Positions 23,061 through 35,990 of a stretch of 64,000 nucleotides of DNA are shown here, one piece after another. Origin of the DNA: Sphagnum magellanicum (taxonomy: Eukaryota; Streptophyta; Sphagnopsida; Sphagnales; Sphagnaceae); contig CM038912.1 of the NCBI GenBank assembly GCA_021904315.1, positions 22,480,949 through 22,544,948 of the forward strand. The letters are read 5' to 3'. Both the position numbers and the translations under genes were made by a program. The stretch's first letter is position 1. Each line of letters begins with the position of its first letter. The notes under the pieces were generated by a model, which had not been told where the DNA came from, ran no database searches, and was given only the letters and a program-made list of their open reading frames with translations.

Positions 23061-24200
23061 GGACATGCCAGCCTGAATCAAAGGTTATGTGGATATGTTT
23101 TGTTCCCAACAACAAACCAGCAGTACTTAGTTTCATTGTGCATTTTGCTGTGTAAGCACCTCATCTGTTTCCTTCTGTCTGAGGTGGACTGTTTTCCTGA
23201 TTTGCTGAACTCTTTGAAAACAAGGGCATGTTACAACTACCAATTTTACTCGTGAGAAGTCAAACTGCCAACTTTCAATTGGTTTGTTTGCACTGAAGAC
23301 AACTTGCTAGCATCTACATGGTATGTACGTATAAAATCACAATGCTCATCATCTTTGATGCCCTGGCAACATGTCTTGTGCACTAATGTTTCAAATGCAC
23401 TTCCTGTCTGCAGCATAAAGTGCCACTTGAATTGTTTACATGCAGATGCAATCAACTGAACTCTACCTATACAGTTGAGTATTTTATGTCTTCAACTTGG
23501 AGGAAAGTCAGGAAGAAGATTGGTTTCAGCAAATGTCAACTCAAATTTCAACAGACTTTCAACACCATCAGCAGACTGTTGCTGCAACACTCTCTCTCTC
23601 AGGTAAGCTTGGGGCATGTTTGCTATAAGAGTGGGTCATTCACACATTTGCACAACTTGGAAGCCACTGCATGTCTCTACGTGTGCACACTCTTGGTCTA
23701 GTGGCGCATGTAGTGCCCTGAAGGCCTAACTAAAACCCAAAGTTGAGGGGGAACTTTGATACTTGCTACCTGCGCTTGCCCACACACAACACAAAATGAA
23801 CAAAGGACTTGTTTTACATTTAGGAAAATTCTCAAATTTTCAACAATTGATACCTATTTGCAACACCCACGATGGCTAGTTTGAAAAAACATGTGAAATT
23901 TTGAATGAACGTGAATTAGAAGAGCATGTCCATCAAAGAGAATAAAATGGCATTTATGTCAAATTTTGGATGAAGTGAAAATGACCTTAGTTTCTATAAA
24001 TGCAAGATACAATGCTTTTGTAAGGACCTAGTAAAGAAATGTAATTGGCTAGTCACGATGGTTGGTGTCTATGATGACACTTAAAATTAGTATTCGATAC
24101 TCAATTTGCATTATCCAAGATTTCATGTTTATGGGTGCGAATGGGGACTTAACTTCAATACTATTTTGGATGTGATAGACAAAGTGAAGACCGACATACC
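23061..24200 (+). other. Possible internal exon and spacer
   Basis: Between about 23437 and 23610 two plus-strand frames are open, flanked by an AG acceptor (CATGCAG) and a CAG-GTAAGC donor. One frame reads NLEESQEEDWFQQMSTQ, an acidic Gln-rich peptide without a family match. Composition returns to AT-rich spacer after about 23700. Confidence 0.3.
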
Positions 24201-27200
24201 ATGGTTCACAAGATCCACCTCAAGTCATACGCATTTTTAAATGTGCAAGAGCAAAAAGAAAAGTTGCATTGTTTTTCATCTAAATTGGGTCATTTCATGC
24301 ATAAAAAAGTCATCTCACTTTATTTGGACATATTTTATCTCTTCCACCAATGGTATCAAATATCCATAATGATCACATTCATCCATTGAATTGTCTTTCA
24401 TTTTATCATTTTCATCCATTTAAAGTTTATTTGTGTTATTTCATCCACATTAGTTCACCCCATGCATGGGATCAAATTCATCAACATCCATCAAGATTTA
24501 TTCCATGCATGAAAGTTCATCCAAATGGTTAAATGTATTCATCAAAATCCATTTCATTCATTTATTCAAATTTATTTTGCCCATGGACATTCAATCACTC
24601 ATTTCAAAGTATCCATTCATCAAAATTCATTTTTCCAATTATGATAATTTCATTCATTGTTTTAAACGAAATTGATCCATTGACATTGAATTCGTTCAAT
24701 GGATCATATCACCCATGTAGATTGTGAAATTCACACTCACTTACTTCAACATTACAAGTCTTTTGAGAATAATTTTAAAAAGGAAACTGTTTTACATCCT
24801 CCTTGTAGTTGAAACTTGCAATAATGATTGCTTAAATCACTAGGAAAAAACCCCCCCCCTTGCAACCATAACCTTAGTTGAAAATGATGCTTCAACTACA
24901 ATTTTAATCAAAATTATTTTTTTTACATTTTCTAATTTCAAATTTTAAAAATCAACAATAACAAGTTGAAAGCAACACACAATTGAACATGATAACTAGG
25001 TGGCAAAATATGGTCATGATCTTATTAATTTATTTGAAAACTAGCTTTGAATGTAAATTGTTAAGTGAATAAACCTCATTTGCTAACAAGGTGCAATCAC
25101 ACAAACAAGAGCCACATCAAATGTAATATCTACTTAATTTTTCACATTTAGAAATAGCAATTTAATTTGATGTTGAAAGTACAAGATTTTTTTATATTGC
25201 AAGGTTCCTAATATATCATTGAAACATGTGAATTAATTTGAAAAATATCCTATGAATAAAAAGTTTTCAAAAGCAATCATGAAGCATTATAATGGTGGCT
25301 TTTAAACACAAAAATGACTTGTAAATGGGTTTCAAAACTTTTGAAAATGATTTTTTTTTTTTAATAATAAACCTTGACATAACAATATTTTTAACAATTC
25401 AAGATTTTTTTAATTTGAGAAATTTTGTGAAAATATTTTTAGGAATATTCTCTCAAAAGCCATCCACTAAGTAGGTGGGTGTGGATTGTGTTATCATGTT
25501 GGCACCCAACATGCCATTTCATTTATCCTAATGAATTTGAGGATCCAATTTTTGTTTTCAACTATTTTGAGATAATGAACATCCTAGATGTCAAAACATA
25601 GCACATTGCAAAATATTCTATTGTAGTGTGGCACATCACCATTTTCATTTGTCATGGTCATGAGGTTAGCAATTTAAATTATGTTTTGACTATTAAGGAT
25701 CCATTCAATATGTCCAAAAATTCCATTCCATTGAAAATTAAACCAACCCACACATGCCACATGTATGGTTGCAAGTAAATATATAATATTTAAATTATTC
25801 AAATGCATGACAAATTGTTTGTTGCCACATGGTGTTGAAGGATTTGATTACATGTAATGTATGTGTCCACATTTTGCATGTGTATTGGTGAACATAACAA
25901 AAAGATGAATTAAAAAATATAATCAAAATGAATTGAAACAAAGTTCAAATAAATGTCAAATATTATCATTTACTAGAACAATTGGAAAACAATAGAAACA
26001 AAGTGCAACAATTACACATTGAAGGCAATTTGTAGTTACAAAATTGTTACAAGTCCATTTTTAAAAAAATCAATATATACTCAAAAAAATCCACATAATT
26101 TGTAAACAAAGTAAAATTTGGGTATCCAACATAATTTGAACACATTTCAATTATTTGAACACACAAACAAACATATCTAAACTACAAAGCTTAAATGTAA
26201 GAACAATATAACAATCGCATAATGTTGTGATGTGTATCATATTTTAAAGACACCCTAATTAAGGTGCATCATCTACATCGATAACTTTAATGTTATTTAA
26301 AACATCTTCAACCCCAATTGAATAATAGATCTTTAGATTTATTGGTATGCTATGGGAATGATCAATAATTGAAAATTAACCTATGATGCTCATGTTCATA
26401 ATGTAATTGAAATTTTTTGCAATATAATTGGATTAAAAGGTGTAGTCACAAAAACACGACCCATTGTTGTTGTAATTCATCCTAAAAATTTGTGTAAATA
26501 TGAACAAATTATGTGGAAATTTATTGTGAAATGGAATCTTTTCATGTATTATCATTTAATATGTATTGATAAAACTTGTTGTGAAGTTTGAAACTTTTAC
26601 ATGCCCAAAAGGATTTTCTTAACAATGTAATTAATCCTAGTAGTCTTTTTGTAACATCAACTAACACAAGTTTTTGAGATTTTTGAAGCTAAATTTTTAT
26701 GCTTTCAGTGAATTATTATTTATCATCAATTTTGGGGTTTTAATACCATTTTCCTGTAAATATAGCCATAATTCCAAATTTTAATCTTATATCACTGTGG
26801 ATGGAGTAGAATTTTATTATTTTATTATTTTAAAATATTTTAAATAATGATGACAACTTGGAAAATTAACTTAAACTTATTTTACTTGTAGTTTTAATTC
26901 ATTTAATAAAGTTAGTTGGAATTTGATTAATGTAGTAATGGAGTAATTATAACAAAAATATGGACAATGAACAAAGCCTTCCAATGTTTCCTTAATAACC
27001 ACATCACAAAAGGGTGTGTGTGTGCGGATTGTGTTTAGAATTATTGTTCAAATGGATAAAAAGTTGAAGTAAATTTAATTCTCAATTGCAAACATTGTTA
27101 ATGTAGGTCATGACTAGAAAAGTAGATAGGAAAGTAAAGTTGAAACATATTGCATAAGGGATGGAAGACATGTCATGAAGCTCTTGGGTAGTTTGTGGGG

Positions 27201-28199
27201 ACATGTTTCAAGTCAACTTTGTGCCAAAAGCCATTCGGGTGGAATTGGGTTTGCATTGTGTCATCCAATATTGGGCAAATTTCTTCAAACATATTTGTTT
27301 TGGTTTATATGTATTAAACTTTTATCTTGGTAACAAAGGACTTGGATATTGAAACATAAATATGGTGTTCTCCATTGTTAATCATCTCAAAGACTTGGGA
27401 AAAATCATATTTAATGTTTTGTTAAAAAAATTTATTAGACACTAAAATTTGTTTTTCTTTCTTTTATTATTCAATTTATAACCAAAATTCATAGTTCAAT
27501 TTGCAAAATCATTCATACATTAAAAAAAAAGGTTTGACAAACTTGGCAAAAATGTTAAGAGTTTGAAAGCTTAAAAGCTTGAAAGTTTAAATGTTTTTTT
27601 GTAGTTTTTTTCCTTTCTTATTCAATTTTGTGCATTTGAGGCATGATGGGGGGGAAGAGATGCTTTGGGAAATCTTAATGCAAAAATGAAGCATCATCAA
27701 GTTTGTGTTTGGCAAGGTTCACACAAGTGGAATTTTTTGAATTTTAAAAAATTTACATATAAAAATAATTTCAAATTTCTTCACATGATCACCATCATGC
27801 AATAATCATCAATTGTTGCAACTCCTTCATTGTGCACTAAAATGTTTTCTTTCTCATATTTAAGTGTTGAAACATGTAGATTTCTTTAATGAAAACTTTA
27901 TTTAATAAGGTATTTTTAATGTCCATCTAATGTATTTCAAGATCTTAAGTGCCGATAATTATGAAGTATTTAATACAAAATCCAACAATCAAAATAAATC
28001 TTTTTAAATAAAAAACCATAATTGTATTCAAAAAATAATTATAAAAAATTTCATGCAAAAGAGATGATCAAAGATCAAGAATTTTATCTCCTATTAGATC
28101 CACATGTTATCTTACATGTAAAAAGGTGCCATCACATGGAATAGATTAAAAAAATATGATGTCCAAAATTCAAAAATGGTTTTTGACATAAATGAAAAA
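24200..28199. other. AT-rich desert rich in CATCCA words
   Basis: No gene seen. From about 24340 to 24720 TTCATCCA- and TCAAAATTCAT-like words recur, giving open frames of biased composition (24350-24532, 24466-24675, 24533-24727) that I read as repeat-derived. The rest shows homopolymer runs and no recognisable domain. Confidence 0.5.
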
Positions 28200-28740
28200 A
28201 AGTAAATTAAACACCTTAATAAGTAAAAATTATAAAACCATTCACTCCTCCATTGAGTTTATGGTAAACTAAACACAAAATTTGAAAAACTTTAATATAA
28301 CAAAATATGCTACAAGTAGATTTGAAATCAACTAATCAATATTGTGTTCAAAATTATTTTTACATTAGAAGTTTGATCTATTATGATTATAGTATACTGA
28401 ATTTAAATTTAAATAAATATCTTCTAAGCTTTCATTAACTTGAAAGTAAAAAATAATTAATATTTCATTCACTTATAGCCCATTTTGTAAAACTGAAAAT
28501 ATCATGCAAGTAATTTTATTTTAAAATAATATATTTAAATTACTTGAAGATGTGATTTTTCAATATTATAATAATAAAATGAAAGATTATCCTCAATATA
28601 ATCATTGGATAATTATTATTTTTACTTTCAATACATGAAAGTTTTTTTATAAGTACTTGTAATTTCTTGTGACAGGGACAAGAGATTGTTTATTTTACCA
28701 TGTTTTCACCCACATTAGGTTTATTTAACAAATATAAAAT
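28200..28740 (+). repeat. Dispersed AT-rich repeat B, copy 2
   Basis: Homologous to 9060-9600 in the same direction, with the ordered shared blocks listed there. The boundaries are approximate. Confidence 0.6.
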
Positions 28741-29639
28741 GTGCAACCAATTAACATTTACATAATTATGAAAGGTGTGATTGGTTGATATTAATGTTGG
28801 GCATGTATCATGAACATGGTTAAATACCCAACTAATTCAACCAATTTTCAATCTAGTTATATCATTGAAAACCATTAGGTATCACCTTAATCATGTGATA
28901 GTCAAATCACTAATTGACCATTGAAAACCATATGCATTCAAAAAGAAATTTAAAGTTTTTGATCAAATGGGTTTGAAGGACCTACCTAGGTCTAGTTCTT
29001 AAACTAGGGGGTCTATGTAGCTAGGGTTGTCTAACAATGTTGAAACCTTTTTCCAAATGATTTGCTATCATGATTTCAACACAACCTTTAAAACCCTATA
29101 ATATTTTATTATTATATAGAACAATGTTGGGTTGTCAACAAGTATGCCTTAATGCCATCATCACACATTTTGGATTTCATCCTTACTAGAATTATTGTAT
29201 AAATATGAAAAAATTACACTCAAGGAGAACTCAAAAAAAACAAAAGACACCCATACAAACTTTTTTAGTTGATTGAAATCAATTCGGAAAGGTTGGCATA
29301 CTAAAAAACGAATAAAAATAAATATTTTTAGAAGTTCATTTTAATGGAAATTAATTATTGAATAAATTTCTTGTTAATTGCTAAATTTGTTGGAACAAAT
29401 GTTTTTTCATTTTTCAAGAAAAACTTTGATTGGGATGAGAGTTCTACATGGCAACAAATCTATGAATTATGAAATGTTGTTTCTAATAAGTGATGATATT
29501 TGACATCTAAAGCTTATTGCCATTTATGAGATTCCAAGCTAAACATGGGTTTGGTCAAAGATATAATGTTGTTGATTTCAGAAGCAAGAACTTGAACAAA
29601 AAAATTTAGAACTTGGTCATGGCTTTGCCTTTATTTGGT
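28741..29639. other. AT-rich spacer upstream of copia remnant's 3' end
   Basis: Nothing supported. Part may be the 3' region or LTR of the copia element on the minus strand, but no LTR pair was recognised. Confidence 0.35.
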
Positions 29640-31400
29640 CATTTAAATTGCCTTTGAAGGGTTGTGGTTGAGTTTGTTTTTTATGAACATGTTGATGAGA
29701 TGTAGAACTAGGTTACTCAATGACATACTTGATGGAGGTTGAATTAAAAAAATGTCAAACCCAAAAGTCTTTTTTATCAACACTAATGATTTTGGTGCCA
29801 ATGTTTTTAATAGATCTAAGTCTAATGGGTTTAATACCATGAGTTGAAAAATAGTTATTGGTGGGATTTGCTCATTCAATGAACTTTTATACTTTGATGA
29901 TAAGTACTTTTAGCATTGACCAAATTATCATCGATGAAATTTATAGTATTTTAATATAAAATCTTCATCAAAGATGACATTTCATTGAAAGAGAAAATTA
30001 ATAGCATTATGAATACAACAATCATACAATTTATGTCTTTTTACTTTTTCTTGTTTTCCATATCCAATGAAAACACTTTTGATTGTTTAAAAATACAATT
30101 TTTATTTTTTTTAACGGGAGTGTGTATGTAACATGTACACCCAACTATTCATACTTATGACTAATTTTGGGTTTATGTTGTGTCCACAATTCATAGGATG
30201 TTTTTGAATTTGTTGAAATATGAACCTATTTCTATATGTAACATGCAAAAGTGGCCTCAATCCAAAAAGTTGTAGGTAATGGAACATGTATCATATTTTG
30301 AATCACTTCAACAATAATGTATTTTCTCTCTCAACAACCTTTTTTTGCTTGGGGTGTAAGGTATGGTAAATTGATGAAATATATATATCATGAGTTTGAC
30401 TAAAGGTCTTGAATTCAAGTGAAGAATATTCACCTTATTGTCCTTGCATAATATTTTGATCAATTTTCCTATTTGCTTTTCCACCAAGGTTTTATATTCT
30501 TGAAAATTTAAAGATGCTTTGGACTTATATTTCAAGTGATAGACATAAAAATATCATGTAATGTCATCAATGAAACATGTGAAGTATTTGACATTGTTAA
30601 AGGAAGGGATTTGCAAACATAAGGTCACATACATTTGAATGTACTAGCTCTATAATATCAGTATAATTGATTTTACTAAATTTGGGAAATGGTACTTATG
30701 TTGTTTACACATGAAGGTGAATGTATATGAAATTAAGTGCATCATGTTTGTCCATCATTTTTTTTTGTTGTGAGAATCTTCATTGAATTGAGATTTAGAT
30801 GGTAATGTCAATAACATGCCATGTAAAGTTTTTTGAATAAGTGGATGTTGTAAGGTAATGGCCATGCTTGAAATTGTATTTATTAAACTTTCCTTTGTTA
30901 TTTACAAAGAAGGTTGTTCAATATTCTTTTATTTGGATGTTCGTATGGTTTAAATATCTTTTTGAAAAAGCCTACTAACAAAGATGGGAAAAGTTAGGGT
31001 TGTATCATGACTATTGATTGATATAAAAGGCCAAAAGGAGGTAGGTAATGTTGCCAACAAAAAAATAATTAATTGAATGTTACTAATTGTAAGTCTTGAT
31101 GTTGTGATTTCATCAAAGGCTTTTTGAAATTATTTAATAAATTCAATGATTGACTTTCCTTTTTCAATTTTATTGTCATCAAGTTCTTTTGAATAGCAAG
31201 TTTCATAAGCTATTCAGTTAGAATGCACATACATGATTTCAATTTATCCAAGCCTTTTTGGAAGTTTTGAATAAATGTACCATTTATATTTGAACATTTG
31301 CTCATGTATTTAAGTTTATTTCAAATTATGAAGATTTTGTTCGCTTTGTTGCATAACATGAATTCATTATTGTTAAATTTTTTATCTTCTTCCTTGAAGT
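29640..31400 (-). mobile_element. Ty1/copia retrotransposon remnant, heavily decayed
   Basis: Read on the minus strand from high to low coordinates. A gag-like segment at about 31100-31300 reads LMKLAIQKNL and SIIEFIK, resembling the UBN2-type gag. Integrase follows: ELVHSNVCD at about 30630, YFTCFIDDIT at about 30580, KYKSKASLNFQEYKTLVEKQ and FTIPYTPS at 30340-30535, then MIHVPLPTTFWIEA and TNSKTSYELW at about 30190-30290. The canonical SDNGGE motif has become KDNKVN, so an active-site Asp remains but the motif is damaged. Stops and frameshifts occur throughout. Reverse transcriptase is not recognisable; only a short Pro/Ser-rich stretch follows (29643-29879). No LTR pair was identified. Confidence 0.85.
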
Positions 31401-33179
31401 TTTTTTCAAGGAATGTTTAACACATGATGTATTGTTATGACACCATGAAAGTTTGAAAAAAATCACTATGAAAAAAAGGGTGTTTTGCAACTGGCCTTCC
31501 ATGACACACCTTCAAACTCCTTGAAAGATTCAAATGTGAATTCCAAAGTGAAAACAACGAAATAAGGAATTAGGTACGCTCCTTCATCCATAGCATTTCG
31601 GGGGTAAAAGGGGCATGCTGGAGCTCCAGGATGGAGATTAAGATGAGTGACAAGCAAGTCAACTATTCATATTGATTTACACAAACCAAACAACAAGTAG
31701 GTTAACGCATAGTTGAAGCACTTTTGGTGCACAAATGAACCACATGCATACATGGATTCACAAGACTCGCCACGGCCCAAAATTGGGGGAAACCATCACC
31801 TTCCCCCCATAGTATTCTTTATGATTGGCCATGGGGGTTGCACCCAAATGTCATTTTTCCTCAAATTCCCAAATTGGAAGTCTTGAAATTCTTAAAATTG
31901 AAATTCATGTCACTTTGGAGGCCCATAACTTCTTGTGAAAAACTTAGATTGAGGCGAGGTCTACAGCAAAGTTGTAAACCTTGTCAAGAGTTTTCCAGCA
32001 ATATTTGGCACGTCACCTGCACACACGTAATTTAAGGCGATTTTCGACTTTTAATGATCGGGAATAAAATTCACATTTTGACTCCCAACCTTTCTTTCGG
32101 CCAAAACTTGTGTTGTAAATACTCAAATGGATAATGCAACTCCATTTTAAACATCTACGTCTTAAGAACTTTTTAATGGTATAAAGAAGTTTTCAATCCA
32201 ATGAATTTTGAACCCCTCAAATCATTCTTTGAAAATTTGGGAGTTCATCAGGATTCCAACTCCCATTTGAGAATGTGTGGGCTCATTCCTTCACACTCTC
32301 TTACACTCTCGGGAGTGTGAATGTGATTACTAGGTTGCACTATTGGTTCGCACCTTCCCATGCCCTTGTATTGGTCCCAAGCCCAAGGCTAAGGTCGTGA
32401 CATTGCAACTTAGTTTTGAATTGTAATGACCATTTGCAAGTCACCGTATTTCTACGTTGTGAGTGCTATCGGACAAGTTGCATAAGTTACAAAGTTGCAA
32501 AGTTACAACTCACCGTATATATAGTGCAACTCATTACAATTCAATTGCAACTATGCTGAAATCATTCATTTTCAACCACTATGCAACTCTATTACAACTA
32601 CAGCCATAACGTCATGTTGACGTTAATAATTTTCATCCATCCATTAAAACTTGACACATGGCATTATGAAGATTTTTGGGTTTAATTTTTTTTTGAAATA
32701 TGGATTTCCATGGTCTAATATTATGACACATGGCCTAATAAAAAATTGTCACAAGGCATATTAATTAAAATTTGAAAAATAAAAATAAAAAGTAATTCAT
32801 TTTAATAGCTAAGTAGGTTGATACACATCCATAGGTAGGTAGGTTGGTAAGTAGGAAAATATAAGACTAGATGAATTAAATAATATATATATACATAATT
32901 TTTATTTTGTATTTGGGGTTAAGTTTTTTTGAGTTCATCCCAAAATAACATGTGTATTTTGGTGTGAAAACATAAGAGAGGTCACCTTTTTTATATATTT
33001 TATGACATGCGATTCAAAAACAAAACTATGGGTTAAATCCTCTAGTTGTTTTCAAATTGCAAATTGAATTACAACAACACAACGTAAACTAGTTGGTGAT
33101 TGAACACTTAAGTGCTCAGGGCAAGATCTAAGAGGAGGGATCTCTTTTTGTGGTGCCCAAACAAAACTTGAACCCCTCC
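31401..33179. other. Intergenic, mixed composition
   Basis: The region from about 31466 to 32400 is less AT-rich (for example CTTGTCAAGAGTTTTCCAGC), with phrases typical of retroelement LTR or leader DNA, but no paired copy exists in the window. From 32400 to 32640 the words AGTTGCA and TTACAACT recur. No gene is supported. Confidence 0.4.
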
Positions 33180-33219
33180 ATTTGATGCATATGGCATAGT
33201 AAAAATTGTTTAAAACATA

Positions 33220-33810
33220 ATAGAATTGAAAAAGTTATGGCCCCCCAAAGTAGAAGGGGTCAAAAACTCAAAAAAACAAATCATTGAATGTTACAAAGGC
33301 CAGTTCTTGAATACCCAAAAAAATTCCTTGTATGTTGCTTTGTTACTATTTGAATTCAAAAATGATTTGTAGAACTTTAGGTAATGTTTCTATAACACTT
33401 TTTAAAAAATTTAATGAATAAGAAATAAGAAAGTTATGAAGTTTGAAATTAGAAGGGGTTAAAATGAAAAAGAAAAAAAAGAAAAAAAACACATTTTGCA
33501 ATTTGAAAAAAAATTATCTTTATAGCTCCTTTTTGGCTAATCCTTTGACTTTGCATTTCCAAGGTGATTTGTAGAATTTTAGGTGTCGTTCCTATAGCAT
33601 TTTAAATCATTCAAAATGAATAAGAAACAAAAAAGTTATGAGGTTTGAAAATAGAAGGGGTCAAAATGAAAAAAAACACATTTTGCAATTTGTAAAACTG
33701 TATTTTCTTTACAATTTTCTTTTGGCTAATCCTTTGGCTTTGCATTTCAAAGAGATTTGTAGAACTTGAAAAGACGTTTCTATAACAATTTAAATCATTC
33801 AAAATGGAAA
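33220..33810. repeat. Satellite-like tandem array, unit about 190-200 bp
   Basis: GATTTGTAGAA starts at 33364, 33566 and 33754 (spacings 202 and 188). Each copy continues through TTTCTATAACA-like, AATGAATAAGAAA, AAGTTATGA-GTTTGAAA, AGAAGGGGT-AAAATGAAAA and CACATTTTGCAATTTG blocks, then TTTGGCTAATCCTTTG. A partial earlier unit (AGAAGGGGTCAAAA) lies near 33250. Confidence 0.8.
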
Positions 33811-34408
33811 AGACAACTAGTTATAACATAGTTGTTGCGTGAGTTGCACATTTACAACAATTCTAAAGTAGTTATCACATGCAACTATAGTGCAACTCCT
33901 TCAAAAGTAAAAAATGGTTGAGTACAAATGTATATACATTATGTACAAATTATTATATAGAAGACCATTTTCAACTCACTTACAACTATAATACAACTAA
34001 CTGATTTTCTAACATGGCAATCTATTTATTAATTCCCTGTATTTCCAAAGGGATAGTTGCATATTAGTTGTAATACCTAAGGGGTAATTGCATAATAGTT
34101 GTATATGAGTTTTTTTTTAGCTCTAGTTGCAAGGCAATGTGGTTTTAGCGGACACAATTTTTCATAATGATTACACACAAGAAAGAAAAAGAAGAATGAT
34201 AATGTATTATTTAAAAAAGGTTTGCATAAGAAAAAAAAACCATAATGGATTTTTTTAGGTGTCACAAAATTATGGTAGAAGTTTCAAGGTTAGACACATA
34301 TTATTATATAAAACCCATATGCAAGTTGGAAATTTAAACAAAATAAATGAAATTAACTTCTTTGTCATGTTTATTTTCAAGCGATTACACCAAAAACATT
34401 AATTTTCA
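33811..34408. other. AT-rich spacer with recurrent AGTTGCA words
   Basis: TAGTTGCA, TACAACTA and related words recur from 33820 to 34130, as they do at 32400-32640. This may be an older member of a low-copy repeat. No gene. Confidence 0.4.
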
Positions 34409-35990
34409 ATGAAATATGGACTTTACAATCTAGGCAATTTTGAGGTCATGGTCCACAAAAAAAAATGTTATGAATTCATTACTCATAATGATATTGAAGA
34501 ATTTTCCATAATTTTGGAACATGTTATAGTTTCAAGGGTTATGGCACTTAGGAGTAAAAAGTTTGGAAAATTTGAAGTATGTGATGAATTTTATAATTCT
34601 TTATTGTGTGTAATAATTTTTTAAAAATAAAATCAAAGTCCATCACATATCCAAAAGATGTTTTTCATGACCATAACTAAGTAGAGGTGTTCAAAAAGCT
34701 TGAAAATAGGGCACCACTAACTTGGACATGGAAAAGAATCAACTTTAACATCATTTCAAAGTTTTTGTGTTTTTGTTCAATTTTTTGTGTTTTAAAATAC
34801 ACTAGAAAAACTCTCAAACTAGACTTTGCAATTGCTGCTTTTGGTACATCCTAGTGTGCTTTCACCCTATGTTTATCCTCTAGAAGACTCAAAGAGAAAA
34901 ATTAATAATCATTAATCCAAAGTTCATAGTCCAACAAAATAGCTACATACAATTTATCTCCTAATTCTATTTTAGAACCTAACTACTAGGATCATTTAGC
35001 ATAATAACCTTCTATGGGCATTGGAACACCTTAACCCATTAAAACCCATTTATAAGGTCCAAATTGTGTGCATAGAATCAAATTGTATTCATGATTTTTT
35101 GAATGGAGAAAGAAGATAAGCAAGTAATTGCCATAAATTTATAAGGTGGTCGAAATATCCATGAATCAAAAACACTTTCTAAACCACACATTTTAATTGT
35201 TGCACCATACAAAGTTGATGTTGTTCATTAATCCATGTTACCATTTAGGATTTTTTCCATTGTCTAGCCTATTTTGACATATGTTATTTCATGTGTTTAT
35301 GGGATATATGTTATTGTATGTTGAAGTTCAATTGACATGTAACATTGAATTGCAATTATTAACAAAACATAGACAATTATTTTGTTTAAAGGATGGATAC
35401 ATAATTGTAACTATGTACTCAAATGTTGACTTCAATCTCTTGTTTCCTAAGGATTCAAATTATTTACAAGCAAAACTAAAATGCAATTTACAAATAATAT
35501 AAAAACTTCAAAATTACAAATGGCACTTCAAACAATGATCATCATGAATGTCCTTTTTATGATGCACTTAACAATTGGTGGTATCAAAATGAAAATGTGA
35601 TGAAACAGGTGATTGCTTTTACAAATGGAAATGATGAAGTTGTAAATAGTTTAAAATTACAAGTAAAATACTTGATTGTTTAAAGGATAATGGTAAAAAA
35701 TTGTGAATGGATAGACAATCCAATGGATAGATGAAGTTAAAAAATCAAATAAAAAAGAAAAATTCTATGGACATGAACATTTTTCAACCATGATTGAAAT
35801 AATACATCAAAGTTACAACAATTTGCATAAACTAATATTAATTAAAAATATATGGATTCCCAAATTAGATGTTTCATTATTAAGCTATAGATATCATAAC
35901 ATTGAATTTTGAGTCATTCATCAAAATTTAACTCAAAAAGGTACATTCATAGTAAAAGGAGCCAAGGAGGTTATTGACAATACTTAAAAC
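34409..35990 (+). pseudogene. Degenerate coding-like region, family unknown
   Basis: Plus-strand frames 34409-34624 and 35281-35502 and unlisted short frames to about 35985 have protein-like composition. Examples are EFITHNDIEEFSIILEHVIV and, further on, HEHFSTMIEIIHQSYNNL and KGTFIVKGAKEVIDN. I recognise no domain. Stops between blocks suggest a decayed gene. It has the same AT-rich character as 12.7-14.9 kb, but I saw no direct similarity between the two. Confidence 0.25.
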
